From NCBI GenBank assembly GCA_027563935.2, contig CM050454.1, positions 23,433,501 through 23,497,500 on the forward strand: 64,000 bases of DNA, read 5' to 3'. How positions within the stretch are numbered: position 1 is the first letter of the stretch; each line of letters starts with the position of its first letter. Under the pieces are notes generated by a model. That model made no database searches and had not been told where the DNA came from. It saw nothing but the letters and a program-made list of their open reading frames with translations. Below are positions 1-11,447 of this stretch, in pieces. Made by a program: the position numbers and the translations under genes. The stretch comes from Costus lasius. Its lineage: Eukaryota; Streptophyta; Magnoliopsida; Zingiberales; Costaceae.

Positions 1-1010
1 AAATCCCTTCCTGACAAGAGCAGGAATAGAGATAATATTTTTAGTAATACTGGGAACAAAGTAACAACTGTTTAGTTCTAATACAAGACCAGATGGTAAA
101 GAAATGAAATAGTCTCCTACAGCAACAGCAGCAACCCGTGCCCCGTTTCCAACGCGTAGGTCCACCTCATGCTGTCCCACCTGCCTTCTTCTCTTGAGTT
201 CCTGTACATTTGAACAAATGTGAACTCCACATGCAGTGTCCAACACCCATGAAATAGAAGAAGATGAAACCATGACTTCCGTCACGTATATACCTGAGCC
301 AGAAGCGAAGCTTCCCCTCTTATCTCCTTGGAGCGCTTTACAGTCCTTTTTCCAGTGACCCAGCTGGCCACAGTGGAAACACCTGTATTCCTTGGACCGC
401 TTAACCTTCTGCTTCAGAACCTTGCTGTAATTCTTGACAGGGGCCTTGCCCTTCTTCCCCTTCTTCTTGTTCCTCGAAGGAACCATCAAGACAGAGGTCG
501 AAGGCTTTCCCTTCAGAGTTTCCTCAGTAGTCAAGAGCATATTCAGCAGCTCTGCCGGAGTACAGTCGATTTTGTTCATATTAAAGTTAATAATGAACGC
601 ATCGAAAGAGGGTGGGAGAGACTGCAGAATGATGTCTACAGCAAGCTCCTGGTTGATGGTATGCCCCAGTTTCTCTAGAGCCTCCTTGTGCCCAATCATC
701 TTGAGCACGTGAGCTCCCACTGGGCTCCCTTCAGCCAGTTTGCTCTGAAAGAATAGCTTTGTCAGATTATAGCGTTCTGTCCTCGCCTGTGCAGCATACA
801 GCATCTTGAGGTTTGCTATCATGTCTATAGCAGACATATCCTCATGCTGACGCTGCAGCGGTGGCGTCATAGACGCTAGCATCAGGCAAGCGACATCAAT
901 GCTATCACTGACGTGCTTTTCATAGGCTTCCCGAACCGCCCTTGCGGCGTTCGGAGCGGGCTGAGGCGGTATCGCCGTCTCGAGGACATACAGTTTCCTC
1001 TCCGCCCTTT
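1..1010 (-). pseudogene. 5'-truncated gag and start of pol, element 0
   Basis: This minus-strand copia gag reads leftwards off the window edge. The frame looks open from about 1000 to 1, with a CCHC zinc knuckle (CFHC..GHWKKDC, near 350-390) followed by the protease region (LDTAC near 230-245). Gag packages element RNA; the protease matures the polyprotein. The first roughly 45 codons and the leader are missing: the sequence jumps at 1011 straight into the truncated 3' LTR of element A. It differs visibly from A's own gag (4140-5240), so it is a separate copy rather than a recent duplicate. The rest of the element lies outside the window. Confidence 0.85.
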
Positions 1011-1332
1011 CTAGTAGGGTCTGTCCAGTACATCCAATGTACCCATGAGTCTACATCTTATTCCATGCTCGAAGCATCCTATAAGATTAGAACACATATT
1101 AGTCTCAATCATATCAAGGTTGTCTCATGTTCACCAAGATATCTCGACTAAGGACTATACTGCATGTCAGCCAAGCTGAACATCATTGAGACATTATTCA
1201 GAAGTATACATATTGCAGCAGATGATGCAACAACCTGAATAACAACCATTGCCTTTATAAACATAGAGTTTATACATGATACTGATACAATCCCGAGGCC
1301 TCAAACATTAGCCTTAAGGGCATACCCCAACA
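1011..1332 (-). repeat. Truncated 3' LTR of element A
   Basis: The LTR boundary ..CCCCAACA at 1332 (TGTTGGGG on the minus strand) directly follows the polypurine tract CAAGTGGGAGAT. Only the first 322 of about 1670 bases remain, matching 8432-8753 with very few differences. The remainder, including promoter core and U5, was lost at the junction at 1011-1019. Confidence 0.93.
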
Positions 1333-1352
1333 ATCTCCCACTTGCACTTAAT

Positions 1353-4300
1353 CTAATGGTTGAGAAATCTCAAACCCATATTATTAAAGTGCTTCTCATG
1401 CTTCTGCTGCGCCAGAGGCTTTGTAAGCGGGTCAGCTAGATTGTCATCTGTATGAACCTTGCAGACTTTGATCTCGCCACGATCAATGATCTCCCGGATC
1501 AAGTGAAACCGTCTCTGTATGTGCTTGGACTTCTGGTGCGACCGTGGTTCCTTTGCTTGTGCGATTGCTCTAGTGTTATCACAGAAGATAACCAAAGGAT
1601 CTGCACTCGAAGGAACAACACCAAGTTCTTGAACGAACTTACGAATCCACACTGCCTCCTTAGATGCTTCTGAGGCTGCAACATACTCGGCTTCCGTGGT
1701 AGAATCAGCAACTATAGACTGTTTGAAACTCTTCCACACCACTGCTCCTCCATTCAAGCTAAAAACATAGCCTGATTGCGATCGGAAATCATCCTGGTCA
1801 GACTGGAACGAAGCGTCAGTATATCCTTCAATACTGAGTTCTTCCTGACCACCATACACCAAGAACATATCTTTGGTCCTCCGCAGATATTTTAAAATGT
1901 TCTTGACTGCAATCCAGTGTGCCTGACCTGGATTACTTTGGAATCAACTGGTCACGCTTAACCCGTAAGCGACGTCTGGGCGAGTACACAACATCGCATA
2001 CATAATGGACCCAATAGCCGAAGCATAAGGCGTATTGTCCATTTCATCTTTCTCAGTCTGTGTTTGTGGACACTGACTCTTCGAAAGATTCAGACCATGT
2101 CTGACTGGAAGATATCCTCTTTTAGAATTCTCTAAATGGAATCTCTCCAGGACTTTATCGATGTAAGTACTCTAGCACAGCCCGAGAAGCCTCTTAGATC
2201 TATCCCTGTAGATCTTCACACCTAATACATAGGCTGCTTCTCCTAGATCTTTCATCTGGAAACATTTTCTTAACCATGCCTTAACTGCATGCATTTCAGG
2301 AATATCGTTTCCAATGATTAAGATATCATCGACGTAGAGGACTAGAAAAGTAATCACGCTCCCACTAAACCTCTTATATACACACGGGTCATCTTCATTC
2401 TTGATGAAACCAAATCCACTGATTGATTCATCAAAATGAATGTTCCAGCTTCTTGATGCTTGCTTAAGTCCATAAATGGACTTCTTTAACTTGCATATTT
2501 TATGACGATCTGATGGATTAGTGAAACCTTCAGGTTGTGTCATATAGACATCCTCATCCAGTTTTCCATTAAGGAAAGCGGTCTTCACATCCATCTGCCA
2601 GATCTCATAATCGTAATATGCTGCTATTGCGAGAATGATCCGAATAGACTTGAACATGGCTACAGGAGAGAAAGTTTCATCATAATCTATCCCGTAGATT
2701 TGTTTGAAACCTTTCGCAACTAGCCTGCCTTTATAGGTAACCACGTTACCATCCATGTCAATCTTCTTCTTGAAGATCCATTTACAGCCTATAGGGATTA
2801 TTCCCGGAGGCGGATCAACCAAATCCCAAACTTGGTTATCTGACATGGAGTCCATCTCGGCTCGCATAGCTTCAAGCCATCTCGCTGATTCCGGTCCACT
2901 GACCGCATCCGCATAAGTGAGGGGTTCATCATGATCAATGATGTAGACTCCGTCATAGCGCTCAGGCTGTCGACGGATCCTTCCCGATCTTCGCGGTTCC
3001 CGTGATATCTGAGCCTCAGGTTGTTCAATAACCTGTTCTACTGGCTCATGCTCATCCAACTGTGCTTGACTACTTTGTCCTTCCTCTGAATTCTCATCCA
3101 GCTTTATTTCTCTCCCACTGGCCTCTTGCAGAAGAAATTCCTTCTCAAGAGAAATGGCCGTCCGAGCAACAAATACCTTGTTCTCTTTGGGATCGTAGAA
3201 ATAATAACCCTTAGTTTCCTTAGGGTAACCGACAAAGATACATTTCTCAGATCTGCTCTCTAGTTTCCCAGAGGCGAGCTTTTTGACATAAGCCTCGCAA
3301 CCCCAGATCTTAATAAATGTCAAGCTTGGCTGTTTCCCATACTATAACTCATATGGCATCTTTGAAACTGCCTTGGATGGCACTCGGTTTAGTACCTTTG
3401 CAGCTGTTTCCAGTGCAAATCCCCAAAAGGAGTAAGGTAGAGTAGCCTGACTCATCATTGAACGAACCATATCCAATAAGGTTATGTTCCTCCTCTCAGA
3501 CACACCATTCCATTGCGGTGTTCCTAGCGGAGTGAGCTGTGAGATAATCCCACACTCCTTCAGATAGTCAGTAAACTCACGACTTAGGTATTCTCCACCT
3601 CGATCTGAGCGAAGTGCCTTGATATTTCGGCCTAATTGATTTTGTACTTCATTTTTGAACTCTTTGAACTTGTCAAAAGATTCACTCTTATGTCTCATTA
3701 AATAGACATACCCATATCTACTGAAATCATCAGTAAAGGTAATGAAGTATAGATAGCCACCTCTGGCATGTTTACTAAAAGGCCCACACACATCACTGTG
3801 TATAAGGTCAAGTAAACCTGAAGCCCTTTGACCTTTCTTAGAAAAAGGGGCCTTCGTCATTTTACCCATTAAACAAGCTTTGCATGTATCAAGCTCCTCA
3901 TAGGAGAATAATCCCAGCAGTCCATGATCATGCAACCGCTTAATGCGCTTCTTGTTAATATGGCCTAAACGACTATGCCATAGCAAGGTGCTGTCATCAG
4001 CATTTTTGGCTTTCTTAATATCAATTTGCTGTATAGAACATTCCATGTCCAACATGAATAACCCATTGTTAATTGATCCAATAGCATAAACAATATTATC
4101 ATAAGAAATAACACACTTTGAAATATTGCATTCAAAGGAAAACCCTTTCCTGACAAGAGCAGGAATAGAGATAATATTTTTCGTAATGCTTGGTACAAAG
4201 TAACAATTGTTCAGTTCTAATACAAATCCAGATGGTAATGAGATGTAATAAACTCCTACAGCAACAGCAGTAACCCGTGCCCCGTTTCCAACTCGTAGGT

Positions 4301-5240
4301 CCACCTCATGCTGTCCCACCTGTCTTCTTCTCTTGAGTTCCTGTACATTTGAACAAATGTGAACTCCACATGCAGTGTCCAACACCCATGATATAGAAGA
4401 AGAAACCATGACTTCAGTCACGAAAATACCTGAGCCAGAAGCAAAAGAATTGCTTCCCTTCTTGTCTCCTTGGAGCGCTTTACAGTCCTTTTTCCAGTGA
4501 CCCAGCTGGCCACAATGGAAACATCTGAATTCCTTCGACCGCTTAACCTTTTGTTTCAGAGCCTTGCTGTAGCTCTTGACAGGGGCTTTGCCCTTCTTCC
4601 CTTTCTTCTTGTTCCTTGAAGGAACCATCAAGACAGAGGTTGAAGGCTTTCCCTTAAGAGTCAGCTCTGTAGTCAAGAGCATATTCAGTAACTCTGCCGG
4701 CGTACAGTCGATCTTGTTCATATTAAAGTTAATGATGAACGGATCGAAAGAGGTCGGGAGAGACTGCAATATGATGTCTACAGCAAGCTCCTGATTGATG
4801 GTATGTCCCAGTTTCTCTAGAGCCTCCTTGTACCCAATCATCTTGAGTACGTGAGCTCCCACTGGACTCCCTTCAGCCAGTTTGCTCTGAAAGAAAAGCT
4901 TAGTCAAATTGTAGCGTTCAATCCTAGCCTGTGCAGCATACAGCAGCTTGAGGTTTGCTATAATTTGTATAGCAGATAGATCCTCATGCTGACGCTGCAG
5001 CTCTGGCGTCATAGACGCAAGCATCAGGCAAGCGACATCAATGCTATCATTGACATGCTTTTCATAAGCATCGCGAACCGCCCTTGCGGCGTTCGTAGCG
5101 GGTTGAGGCGGTATAGCCGTCTCGAGGACATACAGCTTCCTCTCTGCCTTAAGAACAATCTTAAGGTGTCCGTACCAGTCTGAGAAGTTTGGTCCAGCAA
5201 ACTTCTCCCTTTCCAGTAGGGATCGCACATTGAAATTCGT
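1353..5240 (-). pseudogene. gag-pol polyprotein of element A, start lost and three stops
   Basis: One collinear frame of about 1296 codons encodes gag, CCHC knuckle, protease, integrase, reverse transcriptase (YVDD) and RNase H, ending at 1353. Compared with the other copies in the window, the initiator ATG at 5240-5238 is ACG. Three in-frame stops follow: TAG at 3344-3342 in place of a Trp in the integrase C-terminal part, TAG at 2174-2172 in place of Gln after RT, and TGA at 1946-1944 in place of Arg before RNase H. No frameshift was seen. As written it cannot make a full polyprotein. Confidence 0.92.
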
Positions 5241-5390
5241 GGTGTTCGTTGCTGCAGTAATCTACAACAATGCAAGAACAGCAAGGTCAGTATCAATGTG
5301 AGAATCAATTCAGGACTTAAGAATGATTCTTTTCTCACTATTTTATCTGGCTGAAAAATCCATTAAACAGTCCAAAAGAGCAACACTCTT

Positions 5391-5525
5391 TTAGTGAGAT
5401 GGGATCCAGATTTCATACTTGGTCTCCGCGTCCCGCTCAGGCGAGATAAGATACACAGAGAGTGCAAGCACTAATTTCTGGTAGGCATTCCCTGCCAATC
5501 GCCAACCTGTGCGATTCCCCTTCAT
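5391..5525 (-). CDS. Leader upstream ORF, 44 residues (element A)
   Basis: An ATG-initiated 44-residue frame begins MKGNRTGWRLAGN and ends EIWIPSH-stop. The same frame is intact in the leaders of A, B, C, D and E. A different frame in G also ends EIRIPSH. It overlaps hairpin 3 (5424-5460). It may be a regulatory upstream ORF limiting gag translation, or may only look conserved because the RNA is structured. No known domain. Confidence 0.4.
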   Translation of the reverse strand: MKGNRTGWRLAGNAYQKLVLALSVYLISPERDAETKYEIWIPSH

Positions 5526-5777
5526 CTGGGCAATCCAGCAGACTGTGCCAACTGAGTTGGTACAACACAGTCTCTGATCCCACAGATGGCTGCCTCCATA
5601 TAGCTCACATATGCTCAGTATGTAGCCTACATGGTCAAGCTGACCTGACCTACTCCCTGGACCACCACGTGCTATGCTGAGCAACGAGAAGCGATAAATC
5701 CCTTCCCTGTAACACGCAGGTGTAATCCCGCACCGTCTGAAGATAGATGGGCGTGCCCACTGAGTGGGTACAACACG
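5424..5777 (-). other. Three-hairpin leader RNA array (element A)
   Basis: On the minus strand: hairpin 1 at 5777-5752 (lower stem CGTG/CACG, bulge TTGTA, upper CCCAC/GTGGG), hairpin 2 at 5571-5542 (ACTGTG/CACAGT, TTGTA, CCAAC/GTTGG) and hairpin 3 at 5460-5424 (CTCTGTG/CGCGGAG, bulge CATCTTA, TCTCGC/GCGGGA). The same architecture occurs in every other sufficiently complete leader here. Candidate packaging, dimerisation or translation-control structure; function inferred. Confidence 0.65.
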
Positions 5778-7067
5778 GCCCCAACGATAGTCAGAACAGT
5801 GAGGTTTCGCGTCAGAAGGCTATCGTGCTTGATATTTTAGCGTTGGATTTTAACGGTCTTTTATCTTCTTAACTATCATGCATAACCTATGGCGATAGAA
5901 GAAGATTAAATCATGCAGTTCTAATTATATAAACAATAAGTAGAAAGCATGCTGATCTTATGTGGTAAAAGCCCATTAAACCTAAGTAAGACCTTAATTT
6001 AACTTAAGTCTTCACATGAGCTCTTCATGGGTCTTTTGCCTTCTCATCTGGCCCAACCCAGGGCCTGAGCGCCCACTGCAGCTCAGGTGCGCCCACCAGG
6101 TAAATGCGCCTGTCCCAGAGTCGAACCCTGGACCTCCCACCTGGTCAAGCCTCAAGCTGCATGCGCCTCTACCAAGTGTGCTCTGTGCTCTTGTCTGATT
6201 AAATTACAATTTAATCTATCTAGACAAGATTGACACGCAGGTCAATTACACTTTATAAATTAAATTAAATGTGATGCGCAGATCACAATAAATAATTTAC
6301 ATTTATTAACCAGGCTCACAGGCCCCAGCACAGCACACATTAAATTAGGCAGCCCACATAAGATTAAATAGACACTCATCATGGTATGCAATCAACATGT
6401 GATCCATTACAAGAAAATAAAATATTTCGAAATCCCATTGGAATCAATTTTATTTTTCTTATTTTCCCTACTACCTTACAACGGTCCATTAATAGGGATC
6501 CACTCATCATGTCTAGTCAGATCCACTGCCCTTGCATGCACCAAGTCCTAACTGACTTGAGTTGACCCAGTGGCCAACAATGCATGCAGATGGGCTGAAC
6601 GACCCTCATGAGTTCAGGCAAGCGGGTGTGACCCCGGGCCCAACTCATGCGCGTTCACCGGTCGTCTCAACCAGACCTCGCTACACGCCTGTATGCAGTC
6701 GACCTATAGCCACCTCGTGCTTGCGCACAGGTGCCATCTGGTCGACCCATCTAGGCTGTCAGATGGTCTGATCAGACTGTTTGGATCTTAACTAGACTAT
6801 GACTTCAACCCTAATAACCCGTCTAAGGGTTTATAGTAGGTGCTTATTAGATCTAATGAAGGGCGCGCAAGTCCTTTTGTTTTGAGAAAAACTAAAGCAT
6901 GCGCCAACAAACATGCGCCAAGGAGAAAACATACATCTATGATAAGCATGTAGTTTCGCCAACATAAAACTATACAACAAGTTTCGCATGTCCTATAGAT
7001 CTAGTCTTTTGCGCAAAGATGGATCACAATGCAAAGATAGCAATCATATTAACATGCATAAACCTTT

Positions 7068-7079
7068 GCTCTGACACCA
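7068..7079 (-). other. Primer binding site of element A
   Basis: The minus strand reads TGGTGTCAGAGC three bases inside the LTR end, one mismatch from TGGTATCAGAGC, the sequence complementary to the 3' end of initiator tRNA-Met. Confidence 0.85.
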
Positions 7080-7081
7080 AT

Positions 7082-8753
7082 TGAAAGTCCCTTTAACAAG
7101 GGGGAGGTGTCGAAACCCTAATGGCGCATATGATAAAATCTTTTTGCAGCGGAAAGGGTTTCTGGATCGATGCATGCAGTATGATCAACTTTAACTTGCA
7201 TACAAGAAAATTGATTCTTACCAGTGCCATTGCTTGGATGGCGTCTAGGAAGCAGAGAGTCAAGCGCTTCTCCTCCAAATGGTGCGCACACAAGATGGAT
7301 GTTGGCTTCTCCTTGTCGAACCTTGTGCTAGCAAGGATCTCCAAGTGTCCTTGTCGAATGGAAGGGAAGTTGAGATGATGTCTCTCTTGAGCAAACTCTC
7401 TCCAAGGCGTGAACAACAACTTCCACATGAGAGCAAGCGACGAGAATAGGAGAGGGGCGACAAGAGATGCGTTCCACTCAAAACGTGGAGGCGTGGCTAC
7501 AAAAAATAGCTAGGCTTACTCTCTTATGCGATCATGCGTTCATGTACCCACGAACCAATCGCATTTTTCTCTCCTCATTGAACCATGCGCTCACATAATA
7601 AGTTGGTTCATTTTTGGGTTGGTTCAAAGACCAATTAACCCAAGCGATTTGGTCTAGATCATATTAACCCTAAGGTTCAAGATCTAACCGTTCATCTCTT
7701 GATGCTTCTGATCTCACCGATCTAGCATCCATTCTCTCGATCGAAGCTTACCGATCTCAAGCCCTAATCAATCAAACATGATCAGACCAGATCTCACTTA
7801 CAATCAGAGATTAAATCCCTTTAAACTAAACCAAAACAATTCAGTCCACACGATCTGACTTAAGTAAGCCATATCATCAAATTGTGCGACCCTAAGGGTT
7901 TCCTTTAAATGTCGGTAACGATAACTTACGTTATCACAATCAGTGAGGGGTATCTAGCAACACATCACTATCTCCCGATATAAAGGAAAGAGTCTTCCAA
8001 GACTACACCCAAACCACAGCACAAGTGTGAATCCACTTCACAAGGCATACATGATTCCTTTGCCACTGGATGTTCTTTATTGGACAAGCGTGTCAAGCCT
8101 GTAACTCCAATATGATGAGCATGATTAGATCAGATGAACATAGTCATCTGGGTATGGCCATACACTTTCTCAATCATCTCATCCAGGGGGCCCCTTTAGA
8201 ACATCACACTCCAAACAAGGAGACGGCAATCCTATGTCTATCACTAGCACCCTAACATGACTCATGCTCATCATCCAAGATAGTCTATAACCATTATGTT
8301 TCAAATGATATTGAACTACCTCAAAACAATGACAATCATCATTTAGAAACACAAGTGATCTCAAGTCAGAGGAAGTATGCCACTTGTTTGCATACAAGGA
8401 TTATTCACATTGTGACAAGCAATTGAATATCCTAGTAGGGTCTGTCCAGTACATCCAATGTACCCATGAGTCTACATCTTATTCCATGCTCGAAGCATCC
8501 TATAAGATTAGAACACATATTAGTCTCAATCATATCAAGGTTGTCTCATGTTCACCAAGATATCTCGACTAAGGACTATACTGCATGTCAGCCAAGCTGA
8601 ACATCATTGAGGCATTATTCAGAAGTATACATATTGCAGCAGATGATGCAACAACCTGAATAACAACCATTGCCTTTATAAACATAGAGTTTATACATGA
8701 TACTGATACAATCCCGAGGCCTCAAACATTAGCCTTAAGGGCATACCCCAACA
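7082..8753 (-). repeat. 5' LTR of element A (family 1)
   Basis: Complete 1672-bp LTR, TGTTGGGG at 8753 and ..CTTTCA at 7082 on the minus strand. It carries the family-1 landmarks: the GTATGGCCATAC palindrome (near 8155-8166), the GATAAC..GTTATC hairpin (near 7920-7935), a TATA-like TTTATAT box (near 7979-7985), the U5 stem CCTTG-CTAGCA-CAAGG and a donor-like CTG|GTAAGAAT (GT at 7221-7220). The 3' terminus folds as CCCTT-GTTA-AAGGG just before the primer site. Confidence 0.93.
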
Positions 8754-8960
8754 GGAAGTGAGTCGCGAGGCAAGGAATGGCGACAAAGAAGGGCGACGAG
8801 GAAGGGCGGCGGACGAGTCTAGGCGGCAGACGAGGCTGAGAGGCGGCGGACGACGCTGAGAGGCGGATGAGGCTGAGAGGCGGACGCTTCGAGCGGCGGA
8901 TGAGGCTGAGCGGCAGGGAAGGGCGACAAGTAGCGAGGTGCTCGTTGAGTCAAGTGGCAG
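8754..8960. repeat. GC-rich degenerate tandem repeat
   Basis: Repeated words such as GAGGCTGAGAGGCGG and GGCGGATGAGGCTGAG recur irregularly every 20-30 bases. An antisense open frame here is low-complexity and has no features of a gene. It directly abuts the outer end of element A. Confidence 0.6.
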
Positions 8961-9788
8961 GGGCGTTGAATAGTCGAAGATAGGGTACGCAAGTGTTGGC
9001 GAGCGTCGAGAGTTGATAATCCGTCCGAATCGGAAGGATTGGCAAACGGTGGATTTTGAAGATATTTTCCATCCATTTTCCTTTGGTTATTTTCCGTCCA
9101 TTCAAGTATACGACGAAAAAATATGAAATCCATCTGCCCCTTCCTATTTTCTATCCAAGTATATAGGGCCTTAGGGTTGCAAGTTCTCAAGCAAATCACC
9201 CTTCGGTCCTTATTGCAAAAACTCTAAAGCATGCTTGATAATATGAATCTATGGAGAATTAAAGAGCAATCATCACAGAAGTAGAATTATCATACTAAAA
9301 TTATACCTGACGAAATATTGAAAGATTCATCTAGTAATTAAGAAATCAAAGGGAATTACTCCCCCATATCCCAAAAGAAGTTTAGGCTAGCATGGTAGAA
9401 AGATTACAATAATCCATGGTTCAGAGGGATCAAAAATCGAAGAGAATGATGAAATTACTAAACACAACACGGTTGTAATGGAAATTACAGCCATAATTTC
9501 TGTGTGAATAGTAGTCGGCGGCGTGCTTTCGTCGATTTCTTTTCCTCTATGTGCAGTTTTCCTTCAAATTTCATGGCTGGAGATGCCCTGTACACTTCCC
9601 GGCAGCGAACCCTAAGGCGATGGTGAAAATCTTGATTTCTCCCCCGATAGTGGATGAAAATTAGGGCTTTTTGTCTGTGTGTCTTCTCCTCCATGTGAAC
9701 TCTCCTTTCGCTTCTTACGGATCTTCAATTTATGGCTTGGATCGTCCGCAATCGATCGCACAAAAATTGGGCTTCAAACCGTCTGGAA
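8961..9788. other. Unassigned AT-rich sequence
   Basis: No gene, LTR end or RNA gene is recognised. The T-rich tracts and the phrase around 9360-9400 (ACTCCCCCATATCCC) resemble long-decayed LTR-retrotransposon sequence. It may belong to the gypsy-like remnant to its right; this is weak. Confidence 0.3.
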
Positions 9789-10140
9789 GAATCACGTGCC
9801 AGGAATAGAATTACTGTCATAATAATTATTACAACAGTGCCGTAATTTCAGCAAAGTTCTCAGTATAGAAATCGTCCGGAATTACAGTACCGTGAAATAC
9901 ATTACGGTATTGCCGTATTTTCGTCAAATCTTTCGGGTGAAAAGTCGACTTGAAATACAACCCGTGAAATCCATTATGGCAGTGTCGTAATTCTTCCGAA
10001 ACTTTCTGTTTAAAATCATCCCAAAATATGGTAGCACTCAAAAATTACAGCAGTACCATGGTTTCTTTTGTAAGTGCAGTGAAACCACGGTACCGTAATT
10101 TGGATTACGGTAGTGCCGTAATTTGCTGTGAAGCTCCAAT
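9789..10140. repeat. Diverged repeats of a TTACGG..CCGTAA palindrome
   Basis: At least five degenerate copies of a short dyad, best seen as ATTACGGTAGTGCCGTAAT at 10111-10129 and ATTACGGTATTGCCGTATT at 9901-9919, occur in about 350 bases. They are separated by unrelated spacers of 30-90 bases. No terminal inverted repeat or target duplication was found around the cluster. Confidence 0.55.
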
Positions 10141-10998
10141 TTGCATGAAATTTGACATGTAATATTCTCTTGATGGTGGGAATTCATCCATGCATCTGAA
10201 TTGCTTGAAAATGCTAAAAAATCATGCCTTTTTACCTGGAAATCTTCAAAAACAAAAAAGAGTGTAGATTCCACAGTATTTGATAAAAAAAGGCATAAAA
10301 ATAAGCAAAGTTGTATGAATATGACACAAAAAGATCTATGAAATGGCACAAAATTTTTCATAAATTTTGGTTTCATCAATACTCTCTATTATGCCACTGA
10401 TTCACCAACTCTGCCATGACATGAAGCATTAGTTTTGCTAATGACCTTAAACAAACGCTTCTTGGGAGGCAACCCATGTTTTTGACTCTTATAGTATTGA
10501 TTTTTTATTTTAGTTTTTCTTTAGGTTTTAGGAAGTTTTTACAACATATTTTCTTAATTTTTAAATATTGAAAAATCTTAAAATAAATTGTTTTGTGTGT
10601 AGGGACACATGCAGAAATAAAATTTGATATGCAAGGTTATAGACGAGGCAATCACAGGCACAGTTGTGAACACGTTCATGGGCCGTGAATGCTACATCTA
10701 GGAGAGAAAGAAAAGAGATTTTAAAATTGATGGACGCATTCATGCCCTCACTCATGAACCCTACTTTTTAGCCAAATTTTGTCTCCTCTGCCGCCGACCT
10801 TGAATCTAACTGATTCACTAATTTGGTAAGTTTCTCTTTTTTTTTTATTTGGTCTATTCTCTACATCGAGGACAATGCATACTTTTCTTTGTGGGATGAT
10901 GTATGTTTATTTTTCAGTGATAATTGTGGATTGAATAATGAGTATATGCAATATTTTAAGTAGAGGGTTCTTTCATGTATTTTGACTTTACTCAAGCT
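10141..10998 (+). mobile_element. Decayed 3' region of a probable Ty3/gypsy element
   Basis: Two phrases typical of the region between pol and 3' LTR in plant Athila/Tat-type gypsy elements appear in the expected order: CTTCTTGGGAGGCAACCCAT (10458-10477) and ACATCGAGGACAATGCAT (10863-10880), followed by a short purine-rich GTGGGATGATG. No coding frame survives. The right side is cut off at 10998 by copia element I. Based on remembered family phrases, so moderate confidence. Confidence 0.5.
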
Positions 10999-11447
10999 CT
11001 GATCCTGACGACTTCAGATCGCTGGCCGGCTATGTGTTCAAGATGAATGGAGGCGCTGTATGCTGGAAGAGCTTCAAGCAATCCACCATAGCTGATTCTA
11101 CAACCAAGGCTGAGTATGTGGCCGCTTCTGAAGCAGCCAAAGAAGCTGTTTGGATAAGGAAGTTCATTTCTGAACTTCAGGTGGTTCCCAGTGCAGTGGA
11201 TCCCATTGAAATCTACTGTGATAACAATGGAGCAATTGCACAAGCCAAGGAACCACGGTCTCATCAAAAATCCAAACACATACTCAGGAGATTTCACCTG
11301 ATTAGAGAGATCATCGACAGAGGTGATGTCAAGATTAGCAGAGTTGACATAGAGAACAATCTGGCAGACCCATTGACCAAGGCTTTGGCGCAGCAGAAGC
11401 ATGATGGTCATGCTAGAGATATGGGGTTGAGATTTCTCAACCTCTAG
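10998..11447 (+). pseudogene. RNase H C-terminal fragment of pol, element I
   Basis: The frame covers the last 150 codons of pol: LAGYVFKMNGGAVCWKSF, the AEYVAASEA segment with the catalytic Glu, FCD-like YCDNNGA, and the HQKSKHI..RRFHLIRE tail, ending TAG at 11445-11447. The first catalytic Asp (YTDASF in other copies) is missing because of the truncation. It is closest to the same region of element G (62820-63242). Confidence 0.9.

Larger units (their letters stand above)
5241..7081 (-). other. Untranslated leader of element A
   Basis: About 1.84 kb separates the primer site from the gag start. It holds the palindrome TCTGATCAGA (6767-6776), three bulged hairpins (5424-5777), a short upstream ORF (5525-5391) and, just before gag, a pyrimidine-rich stretch ending in AG (5263-5262) that resembles a 3' splice site. 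Leaders of this length are usual in Angela/BARE-type elements. Confidence 0.85.
1011..8753 (-). mobile_element. Ty1/copia element A (family 1), 3' LTR truncated
   Basis: Reading the minus strand the order is 5' LTR (8753-7082), primer site, leader, gag-pol (5240-1353), polypurine tract (near 1333-1345), then the first 322 bases of the 3' LTR. The 3' LTR then runs into the gag of element 0 at the shared word CCCTACTAG. The right flank begins GGAAG; no matching duplication can exist on the left because that end is deleted. Angela/BARE-like by LTR ends, primer site and long leader. Confidence 0.93.

Noticed and set aside
434..712. Recurring antisense frame MTGALPFFPFFLFLEG.. opposite gag (also near 4576, 18778, 29080, 36493, 41697)
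   Set aside because: A shadow of the lysine-rich gag segment read on the other strand.
7068..7090. A tRNA gene near the primer sites
   Set aside because: Only the 12-base complement of the tRNA 3' end is present; no tRNA cloverleaf was seen.
8819..9199. 126-residue minus-strand open frame
   Set aside because: Its sequence is generated by the GC-rich tandem repeat and adjacent low-complexity DNA; no domain or conserved start context.
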